Notes: generated by a model not told the origin, from the sequence alone. DNA of 64,000 nucleotides from Azohydromonas aeria (GCF_009760915.1 NZ_VIDQ01000003.1:1-64000); one strand, 5' to 3'. Shown: positions 19,257 to 33,344, counted from the stretch's first letter. Translations and numbers: made by a program.

Positions 19257-20813
19257 TCAATGCAGCTGCGCGGCCCGGCACCCGCCCTCGCCGGGCGCGC
19301 TCATCTCGGGCCCGACGCGCAGGCGCAGCCGCACGGCCGTGCCCTGGCCCGGCGCGCTGCGCAGCTCGCACTCGGCATCGATGAGCTGGGCCTGCTCCTG
19401 GATGCCGACCAGCCCGTAGTGGCCGGGATGCGCCGCGCCGGCGTCGAAGCCAATGCCGTCGTCGGTGATGGCCAGCTCGATCGTGCCGTCGGCCAGGTTC
19501 CTCAGCGCCAGGTCCGCGCGGCTGGCCTGCGCGTGGCGGTCGATGTTGCGCAGCGCCTCCTCGGCAATGCGGAACAGCGTCTCCGCGCGCGCGTCGGCAA
19601 AGGTGGCGGCCTGCGGGTCGGCGCTGAAGCGCACGTCCAGCCCGGTGCGCTCGGCAAAGCGGTTGGCGGCGCCGCCCAGCGCCGCGCCCAGGCCCAGGTC
19701 GCGCACGGCGTTCAGTCGCAGCTGGCTGACGGCCTCGCGCGCTTCCTTGATGCCCTGGCGCGCCACCTCCTCGGCGCGGTCCAGCTCCGCGCCGAGCTTG
19801 GCCGGATCGTGCGCATGCAGCATGCGCAGCGTGCGCACCTCGACCAGCATTTCCATCATCGAGTGCGCCAGCGTGTCGTGCAGGTCGCGCGCCAGCCGCA
19901 GCCGCTCGCGCACCACGGCCGCGTAGCGGCTGTCGGCGGCCAGGCGCTCGACCTCGCGCGTGCGCGCCTGCACCCGCTGCTCCAGCTCGCGCGTGAGCCG
20001 GTCAAGCTCGTCGTGCTCGCGGCGCTGCGCCTGCAGCAGCCGGCTGAAGGCGCGGCCCAGCACGGCCACCTCGTCGCGGCCCTGCGGCTCGACGATCCCC
20101 TCGGCCTCCTGCCGCGCCACGCGCCGCACCTGCGCCGTGAGCGCGCCCAGCCCCCGCGTGAGGCGGCGCGCGAACATGGCGCCCACCAGCGCGGCCGTGA
20201 TGCTCAGCAGGATGGAGATGGCGGTGAGCTTCTCCTGCAGGCTGCCGCCGCCGATGCCGCGCTCCTCGGCCGGCTGCAGCACCGCGACCTGCACGCCCAG
20301 CGCGGCCAGCGACGGCGCCGTCTCGCGCGGCGCCACCACCATCACGGTGCGGCGGCCGTCGTCACCGGGCAGCAGCGCCACGCCGGGCAGCAGGGGCGGC
20401 AAGGCGGGCGCGGTCGGCATGTCGCCCGCGTCGGCAGCGGCCGTGGCCGCGCCGGACGGACGCTCGAACACCACGCCGCGGCGCTCGTCGATCAGCAGCA
20501 CGCGCGCGCGCGCTCCAGGCTTGGTGCGCTCGCGCACCGCATCGACCACGGCGTTGAGCCAGCCCTGCGACGGCAGCACCGGCGCGGCGCCCTTGGCGCG
20601 CGGCGTGCTCGCTACGACGCGCTCCAGCTCCGCGGCCACCTCGCCGGCAAAGCGCTTCAGCGTGGCGTCGTGCTGCGCCAGCATGCTGCCGGCGGCATAG
20701 TCCCCGACAGCCACCAGCGCCAGCGCAACGGTGAGCGACAGGACGACCGCGAACCAGGCCACGGCGGTGGCCAGGCTGCGCTTGGGATTCAGGGCACGGA
20801 AACTGCGGAACAT
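19257..20813 (-). CDS. Membrane-bound NarL-type sensor histidine kinase (orphan)
   Basis: A 518-residue kinase. A membrane helix at about 14-36 and another at about 190-212 enclose a periplasmic sensor with no recognised fold. A HAMP domain (RRLTRGLGALTAQVRRVA), a coiled coil and a HisKA_3 domain follow (RDLHDTLAHSMMEM, His312), then a HATPase domain with EEALRNIDRHA and HYGLVGIQEQA. Kinases of this type act through LuxR-family regulators, but none adjoins it here. It sits 37 bases downstream of the MFS gene start in the same orientation, so it could be the first gene of that unit and control transport. Confidence 0.9.
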   Translation of the reverse strand: MFRSFRALNPKRSLATAVAWFAVVLSLTVALALVAVGDYAAGSMLAQHDATLKRFAGEVAAELERVVASTPRAKGAAPVLPSQGWLNAVVDAVRERTKPGARARVLLIDERRGVVFERPSGAATAAADAGDMPTAPALPPLLPGVALLPGDDGRRTVMVVAPRETAPSLAALGVQVAVLQPAEERGIGGGSLQEKLTAISILLSITAALVGAMFARRLTRGLGALTAQVRRVARQEAEGIVEPQGRDEVAVLGRAFSRLLQAQRREHDELDRLTRELEQRVQARTREVERLAADSRYAAVVRERLRLARDLHDTLAHSMMEMLVEVRTLRMLHAHDPAKLGAELDRAEEVARQGIKEAREAVSQLRLNAVRDLGLGAALGGAANRFAERTGLDVRFSADPQAATFADARAETLFRIAEEALRNIDRHAQASRADLALRNLADGTIELAITDDGIGFDAGAAHPGHYGLVGIQEQAQLIDAECELRSAPGQGTAVRLRLRVGPEMSAPGEGGCRAAQLH

Positions 20814-20987
20814 CGTTGGGGGCGCATGTTGGCCCCTGGTTTCCCGCTGTCCATTGGTGAATGGACTGAAGCTCCGGCACTTTTCAGCATGAAGCACCGC
20901 GCCGGCGCCCCGGCTGTTTCCCGAAGCAAGCCGGGCGCAACACGGTGACGGAAAGCATCACGCCCCGGTGCCCGCCGGCACGGCGCG

Positions 20988-22034
20988 TCAGCCCAGCGCC
21001 CCGATGCGCTCGGCCAGCCGGCTGGCCTGGCCGGCGTGGCGCACCACGCGCACGTCCAGGTGCTTCAGGTCGGCATCGACGCTGTCGTCGGCGTCCTCGG
21101 GCACGACCACCACGCCGCACAGCCGCGCCAGCGTCTCGAACAGCTGCGGCCCCTGCGCCGGACGCCACGCGCGCACCTCGAAGCGGCCGCCAAGCGCCTC
21201 CGACAGCGCCCGCTGCTGCGCTTCGGGAAAGCCCGCCAGCAACACGCGCTGGCCGCCGCCGCCGGCGCCATTCACGACCGCGCGTGCCGGCGCCTCTTCG
21301 GCGGCCTGCACCGGCGCGATGCCCACCCGCGCCACCGCCTGCGCCAGCGTGCGCGTGAACAGCTCCACCAGCACCGCCTCCACCGCCGGGCTCTGCAGCG
21401 CCGCCACCAGCGCGGCCTCCAGGCGCAGCGGGTCGAGCCCGGCCGCGGCGGCCCGGGCCGCCGCCGGGCGCGGCTCGTGGCGCACCGGCAGGAAGGATGA
21501 CTGCGCGTCCTCCACCGGCGCCCGCGTCCGCGCCTGAGGCGCTTCGTCGTCTTCCTCGTCCAGCAGCTCGATGCGGCCCAGGAACGCCGGTGCCGGTGCC
21601 GGTGCCGCATTGAGGGAAGGTTTGCCGCCGGCATCGGCCGGCGCGCCGAACAGGTCCGGCGTGGGCGCGTCCGCCTCGATGGCCGGCGTTCCGGCCACGG
21701 CGAAGGCCATTTCACACGCAACCGTTGCGGCCTCGTGCCGCGGCGCCGCAGCGGCGGCCGCCCCGTCGCCAGCCGGCGCATCGACCTCGGGCAGCGACGG
21801 CTGCGCGCGCAGCCGCGCCAGCGCCGCCTCCAGCCGCGGCTGCAGCCGGGCTTCGAGCATCGACCAGGCCTTGAGCTCGCGGCGGCGGTGCGGCTCCAGC
21901 GCCACGTCCTGCGCGGCGCGCGCCGCGTCCAGCGGCTGCAATGCCGGGTCGGCCAGCAGGCGCGGCGCCATCACGGCGGCCAGCCGCGCCAGCTCCTGGT
22001 CGTCCCAGCGGATGCGGGAGGACTTCTCGTCCAT
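20988..22034 (-). CDS. Conserved-looking protein of unknown function
   Basis: A 348-residue product starting MDEKSSRIRWDDQE. Residues 1-85 are helical and charged, the middle (about 95-215) is Ala/Pro-rich and low in complexity, and the C-terminal ~85 residues form an alternating alpha/beta pattern (QRVLLAGFPEAQQRALSEAL, LCGVVVVPEDADDSVDA) resembling a small Rossmann-like or receiver-like unit without catalytic residues. It has no signal peptide. It lies alone between two kinase genes on the same strand. I do not know the family; a DNA-binding or regulatory role linked to the nearby replicon functions is only a guess. Confidence 0.6.
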   Translation of the reverse strand: MDEKSSRIRWDDQELARLAAVMAPRLLADPALQPLDAARAAQDVALEPHRRRELKAWSMLEARLQPRLEAALARLRAQPSLPEVDAPAGDGAAAAAAPRHEAATVACEMAFAVAGTPAIEADAPTPDLFGAPADAGGKPSLNAAPAPAPAFLGRIELLDEEDDEAPQARTRAPVEDAQSSFLPVRHEPRPAAARAAAAGLDPLRLEAALVAALQSPAVEAVLVELFTRTLAQAVARVGIAPVQAAEEAPARAVVNGAGGGGQRVLLAGFPEAQQRALSEALGGRFEVRAWRPAQGPQLFETLARLCGVVVVPEDADDSVDADLKHLDVRVVRHAGQASRLAERIGALG

Positions 22035-22146
22035 GGTTCACTCTCGCAAGAGTCAGGAAACTGTATGAATATACAGTTCCTCGCCACCGCGGCGGGCATG
22101 AAAAACCTTGGGTTCAAGGCGGGAAGCGCGCGCGGCGCCGCCTGCG

Positions 22147-25128
<2,982 letters not shown>

Positions 25129-25241
25129 GCGGCGTGCGCTTGTTGTGCTCCCACTCCGACCAGCGGCGTTGCCTGCCGCCGGCCCCGCAAAGCCCCGGGC
25201 AATCCCCGGACCCGCCGGGCCGATCCGCGGCGCGGCCCAAC

Positions 25242-27938
<2,697 letters not shown>

Positions 27939-28140
27939 GCGTGGTCGTGGCGGCCCCTGGGCCGGGCGTCTCCCTGGACATCGCCGGAAAGTCCCGGGCC
28001 GTTCAACCCGGGGCGACGGGCAAACCGGGTGCCGTCGCGCCCGGCGCAGTGCGACGCGGGCAGCTCCCTTCCCGGAGTGGGGCCGCTGCCGCGGCGCCTC
28101 CTGGCGCTGCGGCACGATGCCCGCGCCAGGAGGCGCGCGC

Positions 28141-29859
28141 ATGACCGAAGACATTCCCCCCTCTCCCCTGCCTCAGGCCCAGGCCGAGGCCGCCCCGAGC
28201 GAGCTGCTCTCAAGGCGCCACCAGATGTTCCCGCTGCTGACGGCGGCGGAAATCGCGCGCATGCGCCGCTTCGGCGCGCCCTGCGCCTGGGCGCCAGGCA
28301 GCCTGCTGCTGGAGTCCGGCCGGCCCGGCGCCGGGCTGTTCGTGGTGCTGCGCGGCGCCGTCGAGGTGTGCCAGCGCGACGGCCTGGGCCACGTGGTGCC
28401 GATCATCCGCATGGGGCCGGGCCACTTCGTGGGCGAGGTCGGCTCGCTCACCGGCCGGCCCTCGCTGGTGGACGCGCGCGCCGAGGAGGAGGTCGAGGCG
28501 CTGTTGCTGGCGCCGGAGCAGCTGCGCGCGCTGATCATTGCCGAGGCCGACCTGGGCGAGCGGCTGACGCGGGCGCTGATCCTGCGCCGCGTCGGGCTGA
28601 TCGAGTCCGGCGCCAGCGGCCCGGTGCTCATCGGCCGCCCGTCCTCGCCCGACGTGCTGCGGCTGCAGGCTTTCCTGCGCCGCAACGGCCATCCGCACCA
28701 GGTGCTCGACGCCGGCACGGATGCCGGCGCCGCGGCGCTGATGGCGCAGTCGGGCGCGGCGCCCGACGAGGCGCTGGTGGTGTGCCCGGACGGCTCGGTG
28801 CTGGTCAGTCCGGAAGCCGAAGCGCTGGCACGTTGCCTGGGCATGGTGGACGACGCCGGGCTCGACGCCATCTTCGACGTGGCCATCGTCGGCGCCGGCC
28901 CGGCAGGCCTGGCCACCGCGGTGTACGCCGCGTCCGAGGGGCTGGACGTGGCGGTGCTGGACTGCCGCGCCTTCGGCGGCCAGGCCGGCGCCAGTGCCCG
29001 CATCGAGAACTACCTGGGATTTCCCACCGGCATCTCCGGCCAGGCGCTGGCCGGGCGCGCCTACGTGCAGGCGCAGAAGTTCGGCGCGCGCATGCTGATC
29101 CCGGCGCAGGCCACGGGGCTGCGGTGCGCGCGCGAGGCACAGGGGCACGCACTGGCACTCTCCCTCACCGACGGGCGGCGGCTGCGCGCGCGCTGCGTCG
29201 TGGTGGCCAGCGGCGCGCGCTACCGCCGCCCGGCCGTGCCGGACCTGGAAAGCTTCGAAGGCCGCGGCGTCTGGTACTGGGCCTCGCCGGTGGAGGCGCG
29301 CAGCTGCGCCAACACCGACGTGGCGCTGGTGGGCGGCGGCAACTCCGCGGGCCAGGCCGCCGTGTTCCTGTCGCAGCATGCCGCGCGCGTCTACATGCTC
29401 GTGCGCGGACCGGGCCTGGCGGCGACCATGTCGCGCTACCTGATCGACCGCATCGAGGCCACGCCCAACATCGAGCTGCTGCCGCACACCGAGGTGGCCG
29501 CGCTGCACGGCGACGGCAGCGAGGGCCAGGGGCTCGAAGCCGTCACCTGGCGCGACAGGCGCAGCGGCGCGGAGCACCGCCACGCGCTGCGCCACCTGTT
29601 CCTCTTCGTCGGCGCCGACCCCGAGACCGACTGGGTACGCGACTGCGTCGAGCTCGACGGCCATGGTTTCGTGCGCACCGGACCGGACGTGACGGCGGGC
29701 GCAGGCACCGCGCGCGCGCCGCTGGAAACCAGCGTGCCGGGCGTGTTCGCGGTGGGCGACGTGCGCGCCGGCTCCGTCAAGCGCGTGGGCGCGGCCATCG
29801 GCGAAGGCGCCGCGGCGGTGGCGCAGATCCACCAGGCGCTGGCAGTGCTGCGGGGCTGA
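28141..29859 (+). CDS. Cyclic-nucleotide-binding domain fused to a thioredoxin-reductase-like flavoprotein
   Basis: A 572-residue fusion. Residues 25-150 form a CAP_ED fold (LFVVLRGAVEVCQRDG, GHFVGEVGSLTGRPSLVDARA; the usual phosphate-cassette Arg has an equivalent). Residues 160-230 resemble a small thioredoxin/receiver-like linker. Residues 245-560 are a TrxR-type FAD/NAD(P) reductase with GAGPAGLATAVYAASEGL, ENYLGFPTGISGQ, VGGGNSAGQAAVF and FAVGDVRAGSVKRVGAAIGEG. The region that carries the redox CxxC in thioredoxin reductase reads WYWASPVEA, so the disulfide centre is missing and another electron acceptor is likely. Such fusions occur in other bacteria. It is divergent from the 898-residue kinase (202-base gap). 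Confidence 0.88.
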   Translation: MTEDIPPSPLPQAQAEAAPSELLSRRHQMFPLLTAAEIARMRRFGAPCAWAPGSLLLESGRPGAGLFVVLRGAVEVCQRDGLGHVVPIIRMGPGHFVGEVGSLTGRPSLVDARAEEEVEALLLAPEQLRALIIAEADLGERLTRALILRRVGLIESGASGPVLIGRPSSPDVLRLQAFLRRNGHPHQVLDAGTDAGAAALMAQSGAAPDEALVVCPDGSVLVSPEAEALARCLGMVDDAGLDAIFDVAIVGAGPAGLATAVYAASEGLDVAVLDCRAFGGQAGASARIENYLGFPTGISGQALAGRAYVQAQKFGARMLIPAQATGLRCAREAQGHALALSLTDGRRLRARCVVVASGARYRRPAVPDLESFEGRGVWYWASPVEARSCANTDVALVGGGNSAGQAAVFLSQHAARVYMLVRGPGLAATMSRYLIDRIEATPNIELLPHTEVAALHGDGSEGQGLEAVTWRDRRSGAEHRHALRHLFLFVGADPETDWVRDCVELDGHGFVRTGPDVTAGAGTARAPLETSVPGVFAVGDVRAGSVKRVGAAIGEGAAAVAQIHQALAVLRG

Positions 29860-29883
29860 GCGCCCCGCGCGGGAGGAACAGCC

Positions 29884-30483
29884 TCAGCCGAACAGCTTCG
29901 CCGCCGTGCGCGCCACGAGCTCGCCCTGGAAGCGCGCGCCGTCGAGCTCGGTTGGCGAGGGCTGGCGCGAGCCGTCGCCGCCGGCGATGGTGGTGGCGCC
30001 GTAGGGCGCGCCGCCCACGACCTCGTCGAGCTTCATCTGGCCCTGGAAGCTGTAGGGCAGGCCCACCACCACCATGCCGAAATGCAGCAGGTTGGTGATG
30101 ACGGAGAACAGCGTCGTCTCCTGCCCGCCGTGCTGCGTGGCCGTGGAGGTGAAGGCCGCGCCGACCTTGCCGTTGAGCGCGCCGCGCGCCCACAGGCCGC
30201 CGGTCTGGTCCAGGAAGGCTGCCATCTGCGAGGCCATGCGCCCGTAGCGCGTGGGCGTGCCCACGATGATGGCGTCGTACTGCTCCAGCTCGGCCACGCT
30301 GGCCACCGGCGCGTCCTGGTCGAGCTTGTAGTGCGACTTGCGCGCCACTTCCTCCGGCACCGTCTCGGCCACGCGGCGGATGTCCACCGTGGCGCCGGCG
30401 CCGCGCGCGCCCTCGGCCACGGCCTGCGCCATCTGCTCGATGTGCCCGTAGCTGGAGTAGTAGAGAACCAGGACCTTTGCCAT
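29884..30483 (-). CDS. wrbA: NAD(P)H:quinone oxidoreductase, WrbA type
   Basis: The 199-residue flavodoxin-like protein has the FMN-binding N-terminus [37 protein letters not shown], and [15 protein letters not shown], all diagnostic of WrbA, a tetrameric FMN enzyme that reduces quinones by two electrons and protects against redox stress. The length is that of the family. The ATG at 30483 is preceded by a perfect AGGAGG. It is convergent with the reductase-like fusion gene, and a pirin remnant lies upstream in the same orientation, a common neighbour of wrbA. Confidence 0.95.
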   Translation of the reverse strand: MAKVLVLYYSSYGHIEQMAQAVAEGARGAGATVDIRRVAETVPEEVARKSHYKLDQDAPVASVAELEQYDAIIVGTPTRYGRMASQMAAFLDQTGGLWARGALNGKVGAAFTSTATQHGGQETTLFSVITNLLHFGMVVVGLPYSFQGQMKLDEVVGGAPYGATTIAGGDGSRQPSPTELDGARFQGELVARTAAKLFG

Positions 30484-30618
30484 CGGAAACCTCCTGAGGA
30501 AAAAGCGCGGGCGCTTGCGCCCGCAACAAGTGCGACGCGGCTTGGGGCAAGCCCCGCGCCCGCGCGCCATCGGACCGGAGAACGCGGCGCGGGTCAAGCC
30601 GCGCCGCGACCCTTGCGC

Positions 30619-30849
30619 CTACAGCCGCGCCAGGTCAAACACCGGCACCCCGGTGCCCTGCCCGCGCGCGGGCTCCAGCCGCGTCTCGCCGTCAGGCACG
30701 TGGCTGGCGATCTCTGCGTCGCGGTGCCCGTGCGTGCCCAAGCCCATGTGCGCCGGGTCGCAGTGGTCGGCCAAGGAGAAGCCGTGGCGGCTGTCGAGCC
30801 CGCCGTGGTGGACGTGGCCCCGGTCCGACGACTTGCGCAGCGCGAGCAT
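30619..30849 (-). pseudogene. Truncated pirin (internal deletion and lost C-terminus)
   Basis: The 76-residue frame starts with the pirin N-terminus (LRKSSDRGHVHHGGLDSRHGFSLADHCDPAHMGLG) and then jumps directly to THGHRDAEI. In full-length pirins about 15 residues (of the RVxNED-type segment) lie between these parts. After GHRDAEIASHVPDGE the reading drifts and stops, whereas pirins run to 230-290 residues. The first two metal-ligand histidines (HGH) survive but the later His/Glu pair is gone. A GGAG lies upstream of the ATG. I infer a decayed partner of the neighbouring wrbA. Confidence 0.65.
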
Positions 30850-31034
30850 GGTGGCTCCTTTCGTTCGGCGCTTTCGATGAAGGCCCGCAAGGCCGTTTCC
30901 TTGCGGCATGGCGCCATTGTGTTGACGTCCATCAAGCTGGAACGCGAGCCGTTTCGATGCTCAGGTTCGATCGCTTCGAACGTGGCGACGGGCCGAAAGA
31001 AACCCGGCCTGGGAGCCGGGCGTCGGACGCGGAA

Positions 31035-31889
31035 TCAGGCCACGGGCAGGACCCTGGCCGCCTTGCCCTTGGTGCTGCGCGTGACGTGGACGATGTCGCT
31101 GCCGTCGATGGTCCAGGCGTCCAGGAAGCCTTCCGTGACGAGCTGCTGCAGCGCCACGCGCAGCGCCTTGCGGAAGTCGGTGAGCCGGGCGGCGCGCGAG
31201 CCGGTGAGGCCCTTGAGCGTCTCGACCTTGAGCGGGTACGGCGCCTCGTGGGTGGAGAAGTAGCTGTGTAGGTACTTGGCCAGGGCGCTGCGCAGGCGCA
31301 GCCGCTGTTCCCACCAGACCTGCGTGTAGGTGCTGGGCCCGAACAGCTTGATGATTTCCGGCTCCAGCCACACCGTCCACTTCGACTTGGGCTCGTCGGC
31401 GCCGGCGGACTTGCCGGTGAACTTGCGCAGCAGCGCGCCCTGGTAGAGGTAGAAGCCGTCGCTGCCGCCGGCGTCGGAGCTGAGCCGGATGCTGGTGAAC
31501 TGCAGCCGGTCGAAGCTGGCCTTGAGGCGGTTGTAGCCCTCGACGCTGCGCTTCCAGCCCAGCTCCTTGAGGAAGGAGTACGCGGTGAAGCTGACCGCCT
31601 CGCCCAGCGGCCGGCAGCGCGCCAGGTGGATGAGCTGCAGGAACACGTCCTCGTCGTCCTGGCGCAGCTCCTCGCCACGCACCGTCAGCACCCAGCCGGC
31701 CAGCGTCTGGATGGTGCGGTGCTCGCGGTAGAAGCTGCGCGGCTCGTTCTGGTTGCCTACCGTGAACAGCGAGGACCGGGCAATCGGGTTGGGCAGGCCG
31801 CGCACGCGGTCGTGCCACAGCGGCAGCTGTGTCGGCTGCACGGCCACGGGCAGGCGCGGGTTCGGCGGTGAGCTTCGGTCCTGTGGCAT
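31035..31889 (-). CDS. trfA: TrfA-family plasmid replication initiator
   Basis: The 284-residue protein matches the TrfA family over about residues 40-270: RSSLFTVGNQNEPRSFY, LTVRGEELRQDDEDVFLQLIHLAR, FTAYSFLKELGW, YNRLKASFDRLQ, and the winged-helix stretch WTVWLEPEIIKLFGP with RSALAKYLHSYFSTH. TrfA binds iterons at the vegetative origin of IncP plasmids and opens it with host DnaA. Its 5' side faces an iteron-rich region, with two iterons within about 100 bases of the start codon that could autoregulate it. parA and parB follow on the other side. The ATG at 31889 was preferred because the long frame further upstream is low-complexity sequence translated from the iterons. Confidence 0.92.
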   Translation of the reverse strand: MPQDRSSPPNPRLPVAVQPTQLPLWHDRVRGLPNPIARSSLFTVGNQNEPRSFYREHRTIQTLAGWVLTVRGEELRQDDEDVFLQLIHLARCRPLGEAVSFTAYSFLKELGWKRSVEGYNRLKASFDRLQFTSIRLSSDAGGSDGFYLYQGALLRKFTGKSAGADEPKSKWTVWLEPEIIKLFGPSTYTQVWWEQRLRLRSALAKYLHSYFSTHEAPYPLKVETLKGLTGSRAARLTDFRKALRVALQQLVTEGFLDAWTIDGSDIVHVTRSTKGKAARVLPVA

Positions 31890-31926
31890 GGCGTGGGCGG
31901 TGACGCGGCGCGGGCGGGTTCGGGGT

Positions 31927-32005
31927 GGGAGTCCGGAGGCGATGCGGCCCCTGGCGGTGAGCGCGGCATCCACCGCCGCCGTCCCGGGGTGGGAGTCCGA
32001 AGGCG
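31927..32005 (+). repeat. Two iterons next to the trfA start
   Basis: GGGAGTCCGGAGGCG begins at 31927 and GGGAGTCCGAAGGCG at 31991. They share the 15-base consensus GGGAGTCnGnnGGCG with the two larger arrays and lie in the trfA upstream region, so they could let TrfA repress its own synthesis. Confidence 0.65.
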
Positions 32006-32098
32006 AGCGGCGGCAGCGGCATCGCCCGAACACCCCAGGCACCGGGGACGCCGGCCGAGTGTCGGGGAGCGCTGGAGCGAGCCGCAAGCCTACAACGT

Positions 32099-32346
32099 CG
32101 CCCGCTGACTCCCGATGCACGCCTGCTGACTCCCGGCACGGCCGGCTGCAAGCCGCGGGCACGCCTTCGGACTCCCGCCTGTGCGCCCGGCACCGCGTGT
32201 TCACGCCCCCTGGCTCCCGCTGCACGGCGGCGCGGCCCACCACGGGCGCCTGGGGAAGCCCCTGCCGCGGTGCGGCAGCGTCCTCCCACGCCCGCCGACT
32301 CCCGCCAGCGTGCCGGCGCAGCCGAGTCCACGCCTGCTGACTCCCG
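32099..32346 (-). repeat. Reverse-strand iteron array (21-base phase)
   Basis: The core GGGAGTC (read as GACTCCC on the plus strand) occurs at 32107, 32128, 32170, 32297 and 32339, with a variant (GGGAGCC) at 32213. The spacings are 21, 42, 43, 84 and 42, that is multiples of about 21, so the copies are on the same helical face. Most are followed by nGnnGGCG, e.g. GGGAGTCAGCAGGCG. Further single or variant copies lie at 32386, 32449 (plus strand), 32534 and 32693. Confidence 0.78.
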
Positions 32347-32708
32347 GCGCAGCGCCATGGCGGGGCTCCCTGGGCCTCGCCTTGCGGCTCCCAGCCACCT
32401 CGGCCTGCGCCGGCCGATGCCGTGCCGGGCCCGGGGAAGCGGAACACAGGGAGCCAGAAGGCGAATGTCGGCGCCGCCGCGACAGGCCCGCGCGGGTGTC
32501 CGTCGGCGCGGACAGGTCCCAGCAACGCCTCCTGACTCCCGGTGGCTTCGTGCCGGCTGCCGCGGCGTCGCGACCCGACCGCGGCATGGGAGCCATTGCA
32601 GCCCGAAGCCCGAATCCGTCACGGCCAAGGCCCCTTCTGGATGCCCGGCGTGGCCTGGCCGGGGCGTCACTCGGTGGGAAACACGCCTTCTCGCTCCCGG
32701 TGGCCGGC

Positions 32709-32759
32709 GATTCAGGAAGGATTCAAGGAGGATTCAAGAGGATTCGATGCTGTGGACAA
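32709..32759 (+). repeat. GATTCA repeat tract followed by a DnaA-box-like site
   Basis: GATTCA starts at 32709, 32720 and 32731, with GATTCG at 32741, an 11/11/10-base period in an A-rich stretch between the two iteron arrays. TGTGGACAA at 32751-32759 is a DnaA box with one mismatch on the reverse strand. The layout suggests the unwinding element of the origin. Confidence 0.55.
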
Positions 32760-32803
32760 GCCAGGCAAGTGCTTGTCGTACAAAGTGCTTCTGACTCCCA
32801 CCC

Positions 32804-32953
32804 GGGAGTCGGAAGGCGTGCCCGCGGGAGTCAGGGGACGTGACGGGCGGGAGTCAAAGGGCGAGAGGACCGGGAGTCAGCAGGCGGGCGACGGCGTGCT
32901 TCTGCATGCCGTCGGCGGGAGTCAGCGGGCGGCCTTACGGGAGTCAGCGGGCG
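32804..32953 (+). repeat. Forward-strand iteron array (22-23-base phase)
   Basis: GGGAGTC begins at 32804, 32826, 32849, 32872, 32917 and 32939; the spacings are 22, 23, 23, 45 and 22. The best copies read GGGAGTCAGCGGGCG. One position of the series (near 32894) is degenerate. A single reverse copy at 32793-32799 abuts the array. The length and ~22-base period resemble the TrfA iterons of IncP plasmids, although the sequence differs. Confidence 0.82.
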
Positions 32954-32957
32954 TGGC

Positions 32958-32966
32958 TGTGGATAA
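32958..32966 (-). promoter_or_regulatory. Perfect DnaA box
   Basis: TGTGGATAA here is the complement of TTATCCACA, the strongest DnaA-binding 9-mer. It follows the last forward iteron by only a few bases, as expected where DnaA is recruited to an iteron origin. Confidence 0.7.
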
Positions 32967-33099
32967 CTGCGGTCTGCCGCCGTGCGTGACGCCTGCCCGG
33001 GGAGCACGGCGGCAGCCTCGCCCGCGTGGCCCGCGACGATGGCGCTGCTCCCTGTGCACGGGCGTTGCACAGTGCAACTCCAGCGTGGCCTGGCATTGT

Positions 33100-33134
33100 C
33101 CGGTAGCCGGTAGCCGGTAGCCGGTGGCCGGTGG
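33100..33134 (+). repeat. Five tandem 7-base repeats
   Basis: Three copies of CCGGTAG followed by two of CCGGTGG run head to tail between the origin repeats and parA. The number of copies may vary between strains through slippage. No function is evident. Confidence 0.7.
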
Positions 33135-33326
33135 CCGATCCGGGCCGGCGAGGCAGCGGCGTCCATGCGCTCACGGCAACCTGTTGCCTGATGGCAGGCT
33201 GAAAGGTTCCGTCGCGCGGGTTGCCGTCTCCGTTGCCCGGAGCGTGCCCGGCGCTCGGCCGTGGTCACGGCCACATTTCCATCCGACTGCCCCAGCTGCC
33301 ACGAAGCCGGGGCCGCCCTCGGTGCA

Positions 33327-33344
33327 GCTTGGGACGTCCCAAGC
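33327..33344. promoter_or_regulatory. parS-like palindrome 1
   Basis: GCTTGGGACGTCCCAAGC is a perfect 18-base palindrome about 200 bases upstream of parA. The same 16-base core recurs at 33420-33435 and 34406-34421. Repeated identical palindromes close to parAB are the usual form of ParB-binding parS sites; an operator for autoregulation of parAB is the alternative. Confidence 0.7.

Noticed and set aside
17831..19384. Forward frame rich in Arg, His and Gln
   Set aside because: Antisense of the MFS transporter, whose membrane helices and motifs are clear.
31893..32843. Several open frames in the trfA upstream region
   Set aside because: They translate the iteron repeats into repetitive Ser/Arg/Pro peptides and have no homology; the DNA repeat phasing explains the region better.
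31927..32953. Could the repeated GGGAGTC units be a CRISPR array?
   Set aside because: The conserved core is only about 15 bases, the spacing is 21-23 bases start to start, so the gaps are too short for spacers, and copies occur on both strands.
33327..33344. KorB operator of IncP plasmids
   Set aside because: The sequence does not resemble the KorB operator (TTTAGCSGCTAAA type); it is only the gene arrangement that recalls IncC/KorB.
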